Below are positions 1 to 9,988 of a stretch of 42,938 nucleotides of DNA, in pieces. This stretch comes from Alphaproteobacteria bacterium (lineage in GTDB: Bacteria > Pseudomonadota > Alphaproteobacteria > Rhodobacterales > Rhodobacteraceae). The stretch covers positions 1 to 42,938 of the forward strand of contig JAJRUE010000173.1 of assembly GCA_024277955.1 (NCBI GenBank), given 5' to 3'. The stretch's first letter is position 1. The number at the start of each line of letters is the position of its first letter. The translations under genes and the position numbers were made by a program. The notes beneath the pieces are model-generated. The model searched no databases. It was not told the origin of the DNA and saw only the letters and a program-made list of their open reading frames with translations.

Positions 1-1
1 A

Positions 2-904
2 AAGGTCGCCTCGGACACCGGGCTGTCGATCAGCACGGTCTCGCACCATCTGCGCAGCCTCGAAGACAACCTGAACATCAGCCTGCTGGACCATTCGCGC
101 CGCCCGATGGTGCTGACGCCCGCCGGCGTGAATTTCCTGCGCTATGTCGAAGGCGGTCTGCGGCTGATCCGCAAGGGCGAGGTGCAGTTGAAATCCGGCA
201 ACCTGGCCGAGGCGCGCGAATTGCGCCTTGGCATCGTCGACGATTTCGACAGCGAGATCGCGCCGGAACTGGCCCAGCTTCTGGCCGGCGCCATGCCCAA
301 ATGCACCTTTCGCCACCACACCCGCCCCAGCCACGAGATCATTCAGTTGCTGATGGAAAACAACCTGGATGTGGGGGTGGCGACGCGCCCGGTGAACGAC
401 GTGCCGGGGCTGATCGAATATCCGCTGCTGCGCGATCCTTTCGTGATCGCGGTGCCGGCCAGCCACAGCGCTGCGCCCGAGGATTTTCTGGCCGGCACAT
501 CCGGCCTGCCGTTTCTGCGCTATTCCTCGACCCAGATCATCGGCGCCCGGATCGAAGCGCATCTGCGCCGCATCCGCGTCAACCTGCCCAACCGGTTCGA
601 ACTGGAAAGCAACCAGTCGATCATCGGCATGGTGGCCGCGGGCAGCGGCTGGGCGATCACCACCCCGGCCAGCTACCTGCGTGCCCGGCGGTTCCACCGG
701 CAGGTGACGCTATACCCGTTCCCCGGCAAGGGTTTTGTGCGGATCCTGTCGCTGTTCACCACCGAGGTCTACGTGCTGCCGGTGGCGGAAATGATCCTGG
801 CGACGCTACGCCGCCTGATCGATCTGCATTTCATGAAGGTCGCCCTGCGCGAAATGCCCTGGCTGGCCGATTCCTTTTACCTGATGCCCGATGGCGAGGT
901 CTGA
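2..904 (+). CDS. LysR-family transcriptional regulator, 5'-truncated by window edge
   Basis: Frame is open from base 2: KVASDTGLSISTVSHHLRSLEDNLNISLLDHSRRPMVLTPAGVNFL (LysR wHTH), followed by a LysR substrate-binding-like domain. Confidence 0.85.
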   Translation, partial: KVASDTGLSISTVSHHLRSLEDNLNISLLDHSRRPMVLTPAGVNFLRYVEGGLRLIRKGEVQLKSGNLAEARELRLGIVDDFDSEIAPELAQLLAGAMPKCTFRHHTRPSHEIIQLLMENNLDVGVATRPVNDVPGLIEYPLLRDPFVIAVPASHSAAPEDFLAGTSGLPFLRYSSTQIIGARIEAHLRRIRVNLPNRFELESNQSIIGMVAAGSGWAITTPASYLRARRFHRQVTLYPFPGKGFVRILSLFTTEVYVLPVAEMILATLRRLIDLHFMKVALREMPWLADSFYLMPDGEV

Positions 905-1157
905 CCGGGGCGCGCCTTTTCGGCCCGGCAGGGCCTCTGCGCGTGAATTTAGAAGCAGAGTTTCGAAAAAATAGAATAATTGCAGGCGCTGTTGACCAAA
1001 ACGCCGGAACCCCGCTCAAAGGGGACGACCCGATCGTGCTTTGGTTGCCGGCTTGCCGAGCATATTGTGCCCGTGCGACTGCCCGGAAAACCCGGCAATC
1101 GGACCCCGAAAACACGCGCCGCGCCCTTCCCGGCGGGGCCAACCCAGGAAAGTTTCC

Positions 1158-2171
1158 ATGCATCTGTCCCGCTTCCCCCGCACCCGCCTTGCCCATCTGC
1201 CGACACCGCTTGAACCGATGCCGCGCCTGTCGCGTGAACTGGGCATCGACTTGTGGATAAAACGCGATGACTGCACCTGGCTGAGCACCGGCGGCAACAA
1301 GACCCGCAAGCTGGAATTCCTGATGGCCGAGGCCGAAGCCGAGGGTGCCGACATGGTGATGACCCAGGGCGCGACCCAGTCGAACCACGCCCGCCAGACG
1401 GCGGCGGCGGCGGCGCGCCTTGGCATGGGCTGTCATATCCTGCTCGAAGATCGCACCGGCTACAACAACGCCAATTACAACAACAATGGCAATGTGTTGC
1501 TCGATCATCTGCACGGCGCCACCACCGAAAAATTCCCCGGCGGCACCGATATGGTCGCCGAGATGGAGCGCGCCGCCGAAAAGAAGCGCGCCGAGGGGCG
1601 CAAGGTTTATGTCATCCCCGGCGGCGGGTCGAACCCCACCGGCGCGCTGGGCTATGTGAACTGCGCGATCGAGCTGCTGGCGCAGGCCAACGAGGCCGGG
1701 CTGGTGATCGACCGGATCGTGCATGCAACCGGGTCTTCGGGCACCCAGGCCGGGCTGGTGACCGGGCTGTGCGCGATGAACGCGGGGATCCCGGTGCTGG
1801 GCATCGGCACCCGCGCGCCGCGCGAAAAACAGGAACAGATGGTTTACGACCTGGCCTGCAGGACCGCCGAAAAGCTTGGCTGCCCCGGCGTGGTCGGGCG
1901 CGAAGACGTGGTCGCCAACAGCGACTACGTCGGTCAGGGCTACGGCCTGCCGACCGACGCCGGGATCGAGGCGATCCGCATGTTTTCGGAACTGGAAGGC
2001 ATCCTGCTGGACCCGGTCTATTCGGCCAAGGGCGCCTCGGGGCTGATCGATCTGGCGCGCAAGGGCGAGTTCGCGGGTCAGACGGTGGTGTTCCTGCATA
2101 CCGGCGGCTCGGTCGGGCTGTTCGGCTATGACTTCGCCTTTGACCACGCCGACCGCTGGGTCAGCCTGTAA
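1158..2171 (+). CDS. cuyA: PLP-dependent D-cysteine desulfhydrase / L-cysteate sulfo-lyase family protein (CuyA-like)
   Basis: [24 protein letters not shown]...[26 protein letters not shown] deaminase/DcyD fold with GGNK lysine. Substrate inferred partly from the downstream HpsN-like gene. Confidence 0.65.
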   Translation: MHLSRFPRTRLAHLPTPLEPMPRLSRELGIDLWIKRDDCTWLSTGGNKTRKLEFLMAEAEAEGADMVMTQGATQSNHARQTAAAAARLGMGCHILLEDRTGYNNANYNNNGNVLLDHLHGATTEKFPGGTDMVAEMERAAEKKRAEGRKVYVIPGGGSNPTGALGYVNCAIELLAQANEAGLVIDRIVHATGSSGTQAGLVTGLCAMNAGIPVLGIGTRAPREKQEQMVYDLACRTAEKLGCPGVVGREDVVANSDYVGQGYGLPTDAGIEAIRMFSELEGILLDPVYSAKGASGLIDLARKGEFAGQTVVFLHTGGSVGLFGYDFAFDHADRWVSL

Positions 2172-2174
2172 GCC

Positions 2175-3371
2175 ATGTCGTACCCCCGTTTCCAAGGCAG
2201 CTTCACCCAGCAAGAGCCGATCCCCGAAGCGGCGATCGTCGCGGCCCTGGCGGTGCTGCGCAGCGGGCGGTTGCACCGCTACAACCTGGCGGCGGGCGAA
2301 GCCGGGGAAGTGGCGCTGCTGGAACGCGACTACGCCGCCTGGCAGGGCAGCCGGTATTGCCTGGCCGTGACCTCGGCCGGGCAGGCGATCCAGATTGCCC
2401 TGCGCGCGGCCGGGGTCGGGCCGGGGGACGCGGTGCTGACCAACGGCTTTACCCTGGCCCCGGTGCCCGGCGCGATCCACGCGGTGGGGGCAAGGCCGGT
2501 GCTGGTGGAAATCGACGAAAACCTGCGCATCGACATGGCCGACCTGGCGGCCAAGGCGGCGGCGTCGGGGGCGAAAACCCTGCTGCTGTCGCATATGCGC
2601 GGGCATCTGTGCGACATGGGCCGGCTGATGGCGGTGGCCAGCGACGCCGGCCTGCAGGTGATCGAGGATTGCGCCCACACCATGGGCGCGCGCTGGAACG
2701 GCACGCGGTCGGGCAATTTCGGCGTTGCGGCGTGCTTTTCCACCCAGACCTACAAGCACCTGAATTCCGGCGAAGGCGGGTTGCTGACCTCGGACGATGG
2801 CGACCTGATCGCGCGCGCCACGATCCTGTCGGGCAGCTACATGTTCTACGACCGCCACGGGGCGGGGCCGGCAGCGGCGGCCTACGGGCGGGCGCGCCAT
2901 GAAATGCCCAACACCTCGGCGCGGATGGACAACCTGCGCGCCGCCGTGCTGCGCCCGCAACTGGCGATCATCGAAAGCCGCATTCAGGCATGGAACGGCC
3001 GCCACGATGCGGTAGCCCGCGAATTGGCCGCCTCGGGCAGGATCGTTCTGCCGGAACGTCCGCGGGGCGAAGAAATGGTCGGCTCGTCCATCCAGTTCCG
3101 CTTGCCCGGGCTCGATGGGCAGGTCTGCAAGGATCTGGTTGCGGCGGCCGCGGCGCGTGGCGTCGAACTGAAGTGGTTTGGCGCGCCCGAGCCGCATGGC
3201 TTCAGCTCGTCGCACCGATCCTGGCGCTACGTGCCCAGCCAGGATCTGCCGGCCACCGATGCCGTCCTCGCGCAGCTTTTCGACATGCGCCTGCCGCTGA
3301 CCTTCTCGACCGACGACTGCACCCGGATCGGCGCGATCATCCGCGACGTTGCGCAACAGGTGGCGCCATGA
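2175..3371 (+). CDS. DegT/DnrJ/EryC1/StrS-family PLP-dependent enzyme
   Basis: Fold type I aminotransferase pattern: VIEDCAHTMGARWNG...ACFSTQTYKHLNSGEGGLLTSDD with candidate PLP lysine; 3 bp after the upstream stop. Confidence 0.75.
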   Translation: MSYPRFQGSFTQQEPIPEAAIVAALAVLRSGRLHRYNLAAGEAGEVALLERDYAAWQGSRYCLAVTSAGQAIQIALRAAGVGPGDAVLTNGFTLAPVPGAIHAVGARPVLVEIDENLRIDMADLAAKAAASGAKTLLLSHMRGHLCDMGRLMAVASDAGLQVIEDCAHTMGARWNGTRSGNFGVAACFSTQTYKHLNSGEGGLLTSDDGDLIARATILSGSYMFYDRHGAGPAAAAYGRARHEMPNTSARMDNLRAAVLRPQLAIIESRIQAWNGRHDAVARELAASGRIVLPERPRGEEMVGSSIQFRLPGLDGQVCKDLVAAAAARGVELKWFGAPEPHGFSSSHRSWRYVPSQDLPATDAVLAQLFDMRLPLTFSTDDCTRIGAIIRDVAQQVAP

Positions 3372-4084
3372 GCGCCCCGCGCCGCATCGGCATTCTGGGC
3401 GGCATGGGGCCGCAGGCGACGATCCTGCTGCAGCAAAAACTGCTGGCGGCGGTTCCGGTCTCCGACGACAGCGGCCATATCCCGCTGATTATCGACATGA
3501 ACCCGCAGGTGCCTTCACGCATTGAACGTCTGATCCACGGCCGCGGCAAAGACCCCGGCCCGGTGCTGGCGCAAATGGCGCGACGACTGCAGGGCGCGGG
3601 GGCTCAGGCCTTGGCGATGCCCTGCAACACCGCCCACCACTATGCCGGGGAAATCGCCGCCGCCGTGTCGGTGCCCTTTCTGAACATGGTTGAACTTTCG
3701 GCCGACCGCGCCGCGCAGATGCTCGGGCCCGGCGCATCGGTCGGCATGCTGGCCTCGCCCGCCGTGCGCATGACCGGGCTGTTCGACACCGCGCTGCAGC
3801 GGCGCGGCCTGAACGCCCTTTGGCCCGGGGACGAAGACGCCATGCTGGGCGCGATCCGGTCGATCAAGGCCAACGGCCCCGGCCAGGGCGCGCGCGATGT
3901 GCTGCGCGCCGCGTCCGGCGAACTGGCGGCGCGGGGGGCTTCGTTCCAGCTTGCCGCCTGCACCGAGTTTTCGCTGATCGCCGACAGCGCCGCGCCCGAA
4001 GTCCGCGTCAAGGACACGCTGGATGTTCTCGTGCATGAAATCGTTGCGTTTTCCCTGAACACCAGCCCGTCGGAGCCCCGGTAA
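3368..4084 (+). CDS. Aspartate/glutamate racemase family protein
   Basis: MSAPRRIGILGGMGPQATILLQQ...; two catalytic-Cys motifs AMPCNTAHHY and LAACTEFSLI; ATGA overlap with upstream gene. Confidence 0.8.
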   Translation: MSAPRRIGILGGMGPQATILLQQKLLAAVPVSDDSGHIPLIIDMNPQVPSRIERLIHGRGKDPGPVLAQMARRLQGAGAQALAMPCNTAHHYAGEIAAAVSVPFLNMVELSADRAAQMLGPGASVGMLASPAVRMTGLFDTALQRRGLNALWPGDEDAMLGAIRSIKANGPGQGARDVLRAASGELAARGASFQLAACTEFSLIADSAAPEVRVKDTLDVLVHEIVAFSLNTSPSEPR

Positions 4085-5367
4085 TGGCCATCGCCTACCT
4101 CAAGCGCGCCACGCCGCGCCCGCTCAGCGAAAGCAGTGACCTGCGGGATCTGGTGATGATCATGCTGGTCAATATCGAACGCGACGGCGAAGCTTCGGTT
4201 CTCCATTACGCGCGCCAGCTTGACGGCTGGGACGGCGATATCGTGCTGTCCGATACCGCCCGCCGCGAGGCCGTGCGCCGTGTCCCGGAAGAGCTCAAGG
4301 ACATGATCCGCCTGGCGCATGACAATATCCGCCGCTTTGCCGAAGCCCAAAAGGCCACCCTTGCCAATTGCGAGATCGAACTGATGCCCGGGCACTGGGC
4401 CGGGCAGAAACAGATCCCGGTGACCTCGGCAGGCTGTTACGTGCCCGGCGGGCGCTACAGCCACATCGCCAGCGCGCTGATGACGATCACCACCGCCAAG
4501 GTCGCGGGCGTCGGGCATATCACCGCCGCATCGCCCGCCCGCCCCGGAACCGGCATCCCCGATGCCATCGTTTTCGCGATGGACCTGTGCGGGGCCGATA
4601 CCATCTTGAACCTGGGCGGTGTGCAGGCGATCGCCGCCATGGCCTTTGGCCTGTTCGGCGCGACGCCCGCGGACATCCTGGTCGGGCCCGGCAACAGCTA
4701 TGTGGCCGAAGCCAAACGCCAGCTTTTCGGTCGGGTCGGGATCGACATGTTCGCCGGGCCTACCGACACGCTGGTCATCGCCGACAAAACGGCGGATGCG
4801 GAAATCGTCGCCTGGGATCTGGTGGGCCAGGCCGAGCACGGCCAGGACAGCCCGGTCTGGCTGGTCACCACCGACCGCGCGCTGGCGCAAAGCGTGATGG
4901 CGCGCGCGCCGCAGCTGATCGAAACGCTGCCGCAGGCCAATGCGATGGCCGCGCGCATTTCCTGGGACGAACGCGCCGAGGTGGTGCTGTGCGACACGCG
5001 CGACGAAATGGTGCAGGTCGCCGATCGCTTTGCACCGGAACACCTGCATGTGCAGGCGGCCGAACTGGACTGGTGGCTGGACCGGCTTTCGGTCTACGGA
5101 TCGCTGTTTCTGGGGGAAGAAACCACCGTGCCCTTTGGCGACAAGGCTTCGGGTCCGAACCATGTTCTGCCGACCAGCGGCGCGGCGCGTTACACCGGCG
5201 GGCTGTCGGTGCAAAAGTTCACCAAGACAGTCACCTGGCAGCGCACCGCCCCCGCCGCCGTCCCCGCCCTGGCCGAGGCCACGGCCCGCATCAGCCGCAT
5301 CGAAGGCATGACCGGCCATGCCCGTTGCGCGGAACTGCGCCTGCACCGCTATCGCGGGCAAGAATGA
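4084..5367 (+). CDS. hpsN: Histidinol dehydrogenase superfamily, sulfopropanediol 3-dehydrogenase (HpsN)-like
   Basis: HisD-family motifs (CYVPGGRYSHIAS, VGPGNSYVAEAKRQLFG, QAEHGQDSPVW) with HpsN-like C-terminus VPFGDKASGPNHVLPTSGAARYTGGLSVQKFTKTVTWQR; TAATG overlap with racemase gene. Confidence 0.75.
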   Translation: MAIAYLKRATPRPLSESSDLRDLVMIMLVNIERDGEASVLHYARQLDGWDGDIVLSDTARREAVRRVPEELKDMIRLAHDNIRRFAEAQKATLANCEIELMPGHWAGQKQIPVTSAGCYVPGGRYSHIASALMTITTAKVAGVGHITAASPARPGTGIPDAIVFAMDLCGADTILNLGGVQAIAAMAFGLFGATPADILVGPGNSYVAEAKRQLFGRVGIDMFAGPTDTLVIADKTADAEIVAWDLVGQAEHGQDSPVWLVTTDRALAQSVMARAPQLIETLPQANAMAARISWDERAEVVLCDTRDEMVQVADRFAPEHLHVQAAELDWWLDRLSVYGSLFLGEETTVPFGDKASGPNHVLPTSGAARYTGGLSVQKFTKTVTWQRTAPAAVPALAEATARISRIEGMTGHARCAELRLHRYRGQE

Positions 5368-5423
5368 GCCACGGGCAGACCCGCGCCCAGCGTGGCGTCG
5401 GCAACCAATTCAAGACTATAGGG

Positions 5424-5440
5424 AAATCCCGTCGGGGATT

Positions 5441-5441
<1 letters not shown>
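5424..5441 (-). terminator. Hairpin directly after tRNA-Ala 3' end
   Basis: AAATCCC-gtcg-GGGATTT, 7 bp stem, abutting the tRNA CCA; no strong T tract. Confidence 0.5.
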
Positions 5442-5516
<75 letters not shown>

Positions 5517-5635
5517 ATCCGGCGCGACACGACTGCATCGCGCCCGGTGTATTTATGGAAGGCGCGGGGGCAGATCAAGCGAAAAAACTGCCTGCCCCCA
5601 TGTTCGCTTCCGTGCGCCTGTCACGGCGCCTGTCG

Positions 5636-5956
5636 TCAGCTTTCCTCTTCCGGAGCCGCGACATCGGCGATCGCTTCCAGCGGCACCGAATCATCATCGT
5701 CGTCGTCCAGAATGTCGTCGGCGATATCCGGGTCGACCACTTCCGCGTCTTCCAGCAGAACGTCCTCTTCCACCACGTCGGCTTCGGGGGCTTTTTCCTC
5801 GACCTTTTCCGGGATCGCCACGCGGGTGCGGGTATTTGCATCCAGCTCAACGGTTTCGCCGGTGTAGGGGCTGATGATCGGCTTCTTGTTCAGATCATAG
5901 AACCGCCGCCCGGTGGTCGGGCAAATGCGTTTGGTGCCCCATTCCTCTTTGGGCAT
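5636..5956 (-). CDS. TIGR02300-type 'FYDLN' acidic protein
   Basis: MPKEEWGTKRICPTTGRRFYDLNKKPIISPYTGE... with acidic C-terminus DILDDDDDDSVPLE. Confidence 0.85.
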   Translation of the reverse strand: MPKEEWGTKRICPTTGRRFYDLNKKPIISPYTGETVELDANTRTRVAIPEKVEEKAPEADVVEEDVLLEDAEVVDPDIADDILDDDDDDSVPLEAIADVAAPEEES

Positions 5957-6134
5957 GTGCTACCCCTTTCGTCCATCGTCATTTCCAGAGATTTGAAGCC
6001 CTCTGCCACAACCGCGCCGGGCTGTCAAAGGCTTTCGGCGCAGCACCGACGGATAGCGGCGCTTGCGCGGCGCGCCCCCGGCAGGCGGCTTTATCCCGGT
6101 TTATTTCGGGCGCGCGCGCGGCTAGAACCGGCCC

Positions 6135-6827
6135 ATGGGGCAGTTGGTTCTGGACGGCGATCCGCCGGTCGACATCAGGTTGAAACGTCATGCGCGGGCG
6201 CGCCGGCTTTCGTTGCGCGTTTCGCGCCGCGACGGGGTGGTGTCGATGACCGTGCCGCATGGCACCCGCGCAGCCGAAGCGCTGGCCTTTGCCCGCGAAA
6301 AGGAAGGCTGGATACGCGATCAGCTGCGGCGCACGGTTGCCCCGGCGGTTCCGGCCATCGGTGGCGAGATCCTGTTCGAGGGGCGCGCGCTGCCGATCGT
6401 CGCCGGGGCAGGGCGCGCGGCCCGGCTCGAAGACGGGGTGATCGCGGTGCCCGAACGCCCAGAGCTGGTGGCGCGGCGCATCGCCGCCCTGCTCAAGACG
6501 CTGGCGCGCGACCGGCTGGCCGAAGCCAGCGACCGCCACGCGCGCGCCCTGGGGGTCAGCTTTGGCACGCTCGTGCTGCGCGATACCCGGTCGCGCTGGG
6601 GGTCATGTTCGGCGGATGGCCGGCTGATGTATTCCTGGCGCCTGGTGATGGCCCCGCCGCAGGTGCTGGACTACGTGGCCGCGCACGAGGTTGCGCATCT
6701 GCGCGAAATGAACCATTCGCCGGCTTTCTGGGCGCAGGTGGCCGCGATCTTCCCCGACTACCAGGCGGCGCGCGCATGGCTGCGGCGCAACGGCGCCCTG
6801 CTGCATGCCTATCGTTTCAGAGATTGA
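6135..6827 (+). CDS. SprT-like / YgjP-type M48-superfamily metal-dependent hydrolase
   Basis: Motifs TRSRWGSCSADGRLMYSWRLVMAP and YVAAHEVAHLREMNHSPAFW. Confidence 0.85.
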   Translation: MGQLVLDGDPPVDIRLKRHARARRLSLRVSRRDGVVSMTVPHGTRAAEALAFAREKEGWIRDQLRRTVAPAVPAIGGEILFEGRALPIVAGAGRAARLEDGVIAVPERPELVARRIAALLKTLARDRLAEASDRHARALGVSFGTLVLRDTRSRWGSCSADGRLMYSWRLVMAPPQVLDYVAAHEVAHLREMNHSPAFWAQVAAIFPDYQAARAWLRRNGALLHAYRFRD

Positions 6828-6858
6828 CCCCGCCGGGCCGGCGTGATCACATCTGCCC

Positions 6859-7509
6859 ATGCCAGTCCCGCCCAAGAGAAACGACCAGAACCCCGTGGCC
6901 CACGACCGGGTCTACCGTGCGTTGCGCCAACGGATCATGCACGGCGAGCTGCCGCCGGGGCACGCGCTGACCCTGCGCGGGGTGGCGGCGAAATACGGGG
7001 TGTCGATGACGCCGGCGCGCGAAGCGGTGCGCCGCCTTGCCGCCGAAGGGGCGCTTTCGATGACCGCGTCGGGCCGGGTCAACACCCCGGACCTCAGCAA
7101 CGAGCGGATCGAGGAACTGGCCGCCATCCGCGCCTTGCTGGAGCCCGAGCTGGCCAGCCGCGCCCTGCCGCGCGCGCATATGGCGCTGAACGACCGGCTG
7201 CACGCGATCAACGCCGCCATGGCCGAGGTGATCGCCAAGGGCGATGCCGTCGGCTATATCCGCACCAACCTGGAATTTCACCGCACGCTGTATCTGCGCG
7301 CCCAGGCGCCCGCCATGCTGGCGATGGCGGAAACCGTCTGGCTGCAACTGGGTCCGACCATGCGCCACCTGTATGGCCGGCTGCAGCGCACCGAGGTGCC
7401 CCAGCACCACCGCGCCATCGTCGCGGCGCTGCGCGCAGGCGACGAGCCGGGGTTGCGCCTGGCGGTGCGCACCGATGTGACCCAAGGGCTGCGGATGCTG
7501 GTCGGCTAG
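6859..7509 (+). CDS. GntR-family (FCD domain) transcriptional regulator
   Basis: VYRALRQRIMHGELPPGHALTLRGVAAKYGVSMTPAREAVRRLAAEGAL wHTH followed by helical FCD-like domain. Confidence 0.85.
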   Translation: MPVPPKRNDQNPVAHDRVYRALRQRIMHGELPPGHALTLRGVAAKYGVSMTPAREAVRRLAAEGALSMTASGRVNTPDLSNERIEELAAIRALLEPELASRALPRAHMALNDRLHAINAAMAEVIAKGDAVGYIRTNLEFHRTLYLRAQAPAMLAMAETVWLQLGPTMRHLYGRLQRTEVPQHHRAIVAALRAGDEPGLRLAVRTDVTQGLRMLVG

Positions 7510-7520
7510 GTTTTTGGGGG

Positions 7521-7607
7521 CGCCGGCGAAGCCCGGCGGGCCAAGGTTTTTGCAAAAACCTTGGCCAAGGCGCTTGCAAGCGCCTTGCCGGCCAGCCAGC
7601 TGGCCGG
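7521..7607. repeat. Array of four consecutive palindromes/hairpins between convergent genes
   Basis: CGCCGG-N6-CCGGCG (7521-7538); perfect palindrome CCAAGGTTTTTGCAAAAACCTTGG (7541-7564); perfect palindrome CAAGGCGCTTGCAAGCGCCTTG (7566-7587); CCGGCCAGC-CA-GCTGGCCGG (7588-7607). Confidence 0.9.
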
Positions 7608-7639
7608 GGCTGCGCCGGTTGCAGGTAGGCGCGGGCCTT

Positions 7640-8509
7640 TCAGAACCACTGCCCGGGTTCCATCAGCCCGAGGTCCAGCAACTGTTGCGAATTCCATTGG
7701 AACTGGATCGAATTGTGCCAGGTGAACGTGTCGATATCAAAGGTCGACCCGGCGTTGGTCTTGAGCGCCTTGGCGGTGCGGAACGATACCAGCGCCACCG
7801 TGATATTGTGGTGCCAGGGGCAGGAATAGGTGTTGTATTCTTCGTCGTTGAACGTGTGGTCGGCGCGCAGCCGCAGCCCCGGCTTGGCGCGAAACAGCGG
7901 AATGCGGTCGATCCGCCGGCGTTTTTCAGGGATGTGTTCTTCGTAGCGCCAGCGCAGGCCGCCGTAGAAGTTCAGCTGGCGTTCCTTGGGGTCGCCCTGG
8001 CCGTTTTCGTCGAACCGGCCCAGCGCGTAATAGCCCGACCGGTCCAGGCAGGCGTGGTCCAGCGACACCGCATCGGGAAAACGGTGCAGGTCGTCGGCGT
8101 AGATGTCGATCACATAGCCCAGCACCGCGTCGCGCCGTTCTTCGGTGTGAAAGGCCAGCATTTCGGAAATCGTCCGGGTCTCGCAGAACGGGTGGAACAG
8201 GTATTCGGCATTATAGCAGTAATACAGCCATTGCCCCGCCGCCGCCTCGATCACGGTGTTGACGGCGGTTTCGGTGGCCTGGTCGGCGCTCATGTCGTAG
8301 CGCACCCGGTGGATGGTTTCGGCGATGTCGTCGGGCAGGGACAAGGCGTCGGGCGCCAGCACCACCACGGACTTGAAGCCGGCCATCTGGTGGTGGCGGA
8401 TGGTGGTTTCCACTTCCACCAGGTCTTCGACAAGGATCAGCGCGATCGGCCCGCGCGCCAGGGCATCGCCGCCGTTTTTCACGAATTCCGTTAGGCTTGT
8501 GTAGTTCAT
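7640..8509 (-). CDS. Conserved glycosyltransferase-family-2-like hypothetical protein
   Basis: MNYTSLTEFVKNGGDALARGPIALILVEDLVEVETTIRHHQMAGF...; start chosen at 8509 (alternative GTG at 8521). Family call tentative. Confidence 0.6.
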   Translation of the reverse strand: MNYTSLTEFVKNGGDALARGPIALILVEDLVEVETTIRHHQMAGFKSVVVLAPDALSLPDDIAETIHRVRYDMSADQATETAVNTVIEAAAGQWLYYCYNAEYLFHPFCETRTISEMLAFHTEERRDAVLGYVIDIYADDLHRFPDAVSLDHACLDRSGYYALGRFDENGQGDPKERQLNFYGGLRWRYEEHIPEKRRRIDRIPLFRAKPGLRLRADHTFNDEEYNTYSCPWHHNITVALVSFRTAKALKTNAGSTFDIDTFTWHNSIQFQWNSQQLLDLGLMEPGQWF

Positions 8510-8641
8510 GTTGTTGTTCACAGTGCCCGTTTCAGCCCGATAAGTTGAAAATCCCATGAATTTCGAAAATTGCAACCGTTGCAGGGCGTCGCGTTCCCCT
8601 GTAGGAACCCGTTTTCGGGAACCTGCCACGGGGTCGCTGTG

Positions 8642-9988
8642 ATGTCTGACGCAAAGAAGCTGTTTGTCAAAACCTACGGCTGCCAGATGAATGTCTATGA
8701 CAGCGAACGCATGGCCGAGGTGCTGGCGGGCGCCGGCTATGTCGAAACCGATACCGCCGATGACGCCGACATGATCCTGCTGAACACCTGCCACATCCGC
8801 GAAAAGGCCGCCGAAAAGGTCTATTCCGAACTTGGGCGCTTCAAGGGGCTCAAGGCGGCGCGGCCCGATCTCAAGATCGCCGTGGCAGGTTGCGTGGCGC
8901 AGGCCGAGGGCGAAGAGATCGTTCGCCGCCAGCCGATGGTCGACCTGGTGGTCGGCCCGCAAAGCTACCACCGGCTGGCCGAACTCGAAGCGCGCACCGG
9001 CGGCGGGGCCAGGGCGGTGGACACCGAATTCCCCGAGGAAGACAAGTTCGACCGGCTCTCTGCACGGCCGAAGGCGCGCCGCGCGCCGGCGGCATTCCTG
9101 ACGGTGCAGGAAGGTTGCGACAAGTTCTGCGCCTTTTGCGTGGTGCCCTATACCCGCGGCGCCGAAGCCTCGCGCCCGGTGGCCGCGATCCTGGCCGAAG
9201 CGCGCGACCTGGTCGAACGCGGGGTGCGCGAAATCACGCTGCTTGGCCAGAACGTCAACGCCTACCACGGCGCGGCTGAAACCGGCGATCTGGGGCTTGC
9301 GGGGCTGATCCGCAGGCTTGCCGACATCGACGGGCTCGACCGCATCCGCTATACCACCAGCCACCCCAACGACATGGACGATGACCTGATCGCGGCGCAC
9401 GGGAATTGCGAAAAGCTCATGCCCTATCTGCACTTGCCGGTGCAGTCCGGGTCCGACCGCATCCTCGGGGCGATGAACCGCAAACACGACGCCCGGTCCT
9501 ATCTGCGCCTGGTCGAACGCATCCGCGCCGCGCGCCCCGACCTGCTGCTGTCCGGGGACTTCATCGTCGGGTTTCCCGGAGAAACCGAGGCCGACTTTGA
9601 AGCGACCATGGATCTGGTGCGGGCGGTTGGCTACGGGCAAGCCTATTCCTTCAAGTATTCGCCCCGCCCCGGCACCCCGGCGGCGGACCGCGCCCATGTG
9701 GACGAGGCGGTCAAGGCCGACCGGCTGGCTCGGCTGCAGGCCCTGCTGAAGGAACAGCAGCAGGCGGCCCAGGCGGCGATGGTCGGCAAGACGGTGTCGG
9801 TGCTGTTCGAGCGCCAGGGCCGGATGCCGGGGCAGCTTGTGGGCAAGTCCGAACACCTCCAGGCGGTTCACGTGACCGGCGACGATGTGCGCATCGGCGA
9901 CATCCGCAAGGTCAGGATCGTGCGCAGCGACCCCAACTCGCTGGCGGGCGAACTGGTGCCGGAACCCCAGGCGTCTCCGGCGGCGTAG
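8642..9988 (+). CDS. miaB: tRNA-2-methylthio-N6-dimethylallyladenosine synthase MiaB
   Basis: [17 protein letters not shown], radical [23 protein letters not shown]-terminal TRAM-like domain. Confidence 0.95.
   Translation: MSDAKKLFVKTYGCQMNVYDSERMAEVLAGAGYVETDTADDADMILLNTCHIREKAAEKVYSELGRFKGLKAARPDLKIAVAGCVAQAEGEEIVRRQPMVDLVVGPQSYHRLAELEARTGGGARAVDTEFPEEDKFDRLSARPKARRAPAAFLTVQEGCDKFCAFCVVPYTRGAEASRPVAAILAEARDLVERGVREITLLGQNVNAYHGAAETGDLGLAGLIRRLADIDGLDRIRYTTSHPNDMDDDLIAAHGNCEKLMPYLHLPVQSGSDRILGAMNRKHDARSYLRLVERIRAARPDLLLSGDFIVGFPGETEADFEATMDLVRAVGYGQAYSFKYSPRPGTPAADRAHVDEAVKADRLARLQALLKEQQQAAQAAMVGKTVSVLFERQGRMPGQLVGKSEHLQAVHVTGDDVRIGDIRKVRIVRSDPNSLAGELVPEPQASPAA

Noticed and set aside
831-3356. 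841 aa minus-strand ORF
   Set aside because: Antisense to the cuyA-like and DegT-like genes; low-complexity Arg/Gly/His-rich translation typical of a GC-rich shadow frame.
3640-5361. 573 aa minus-strand ORF
   Set aside because: Antisense shadow of the racemase and hpsN-like genes, no recognisable domain.
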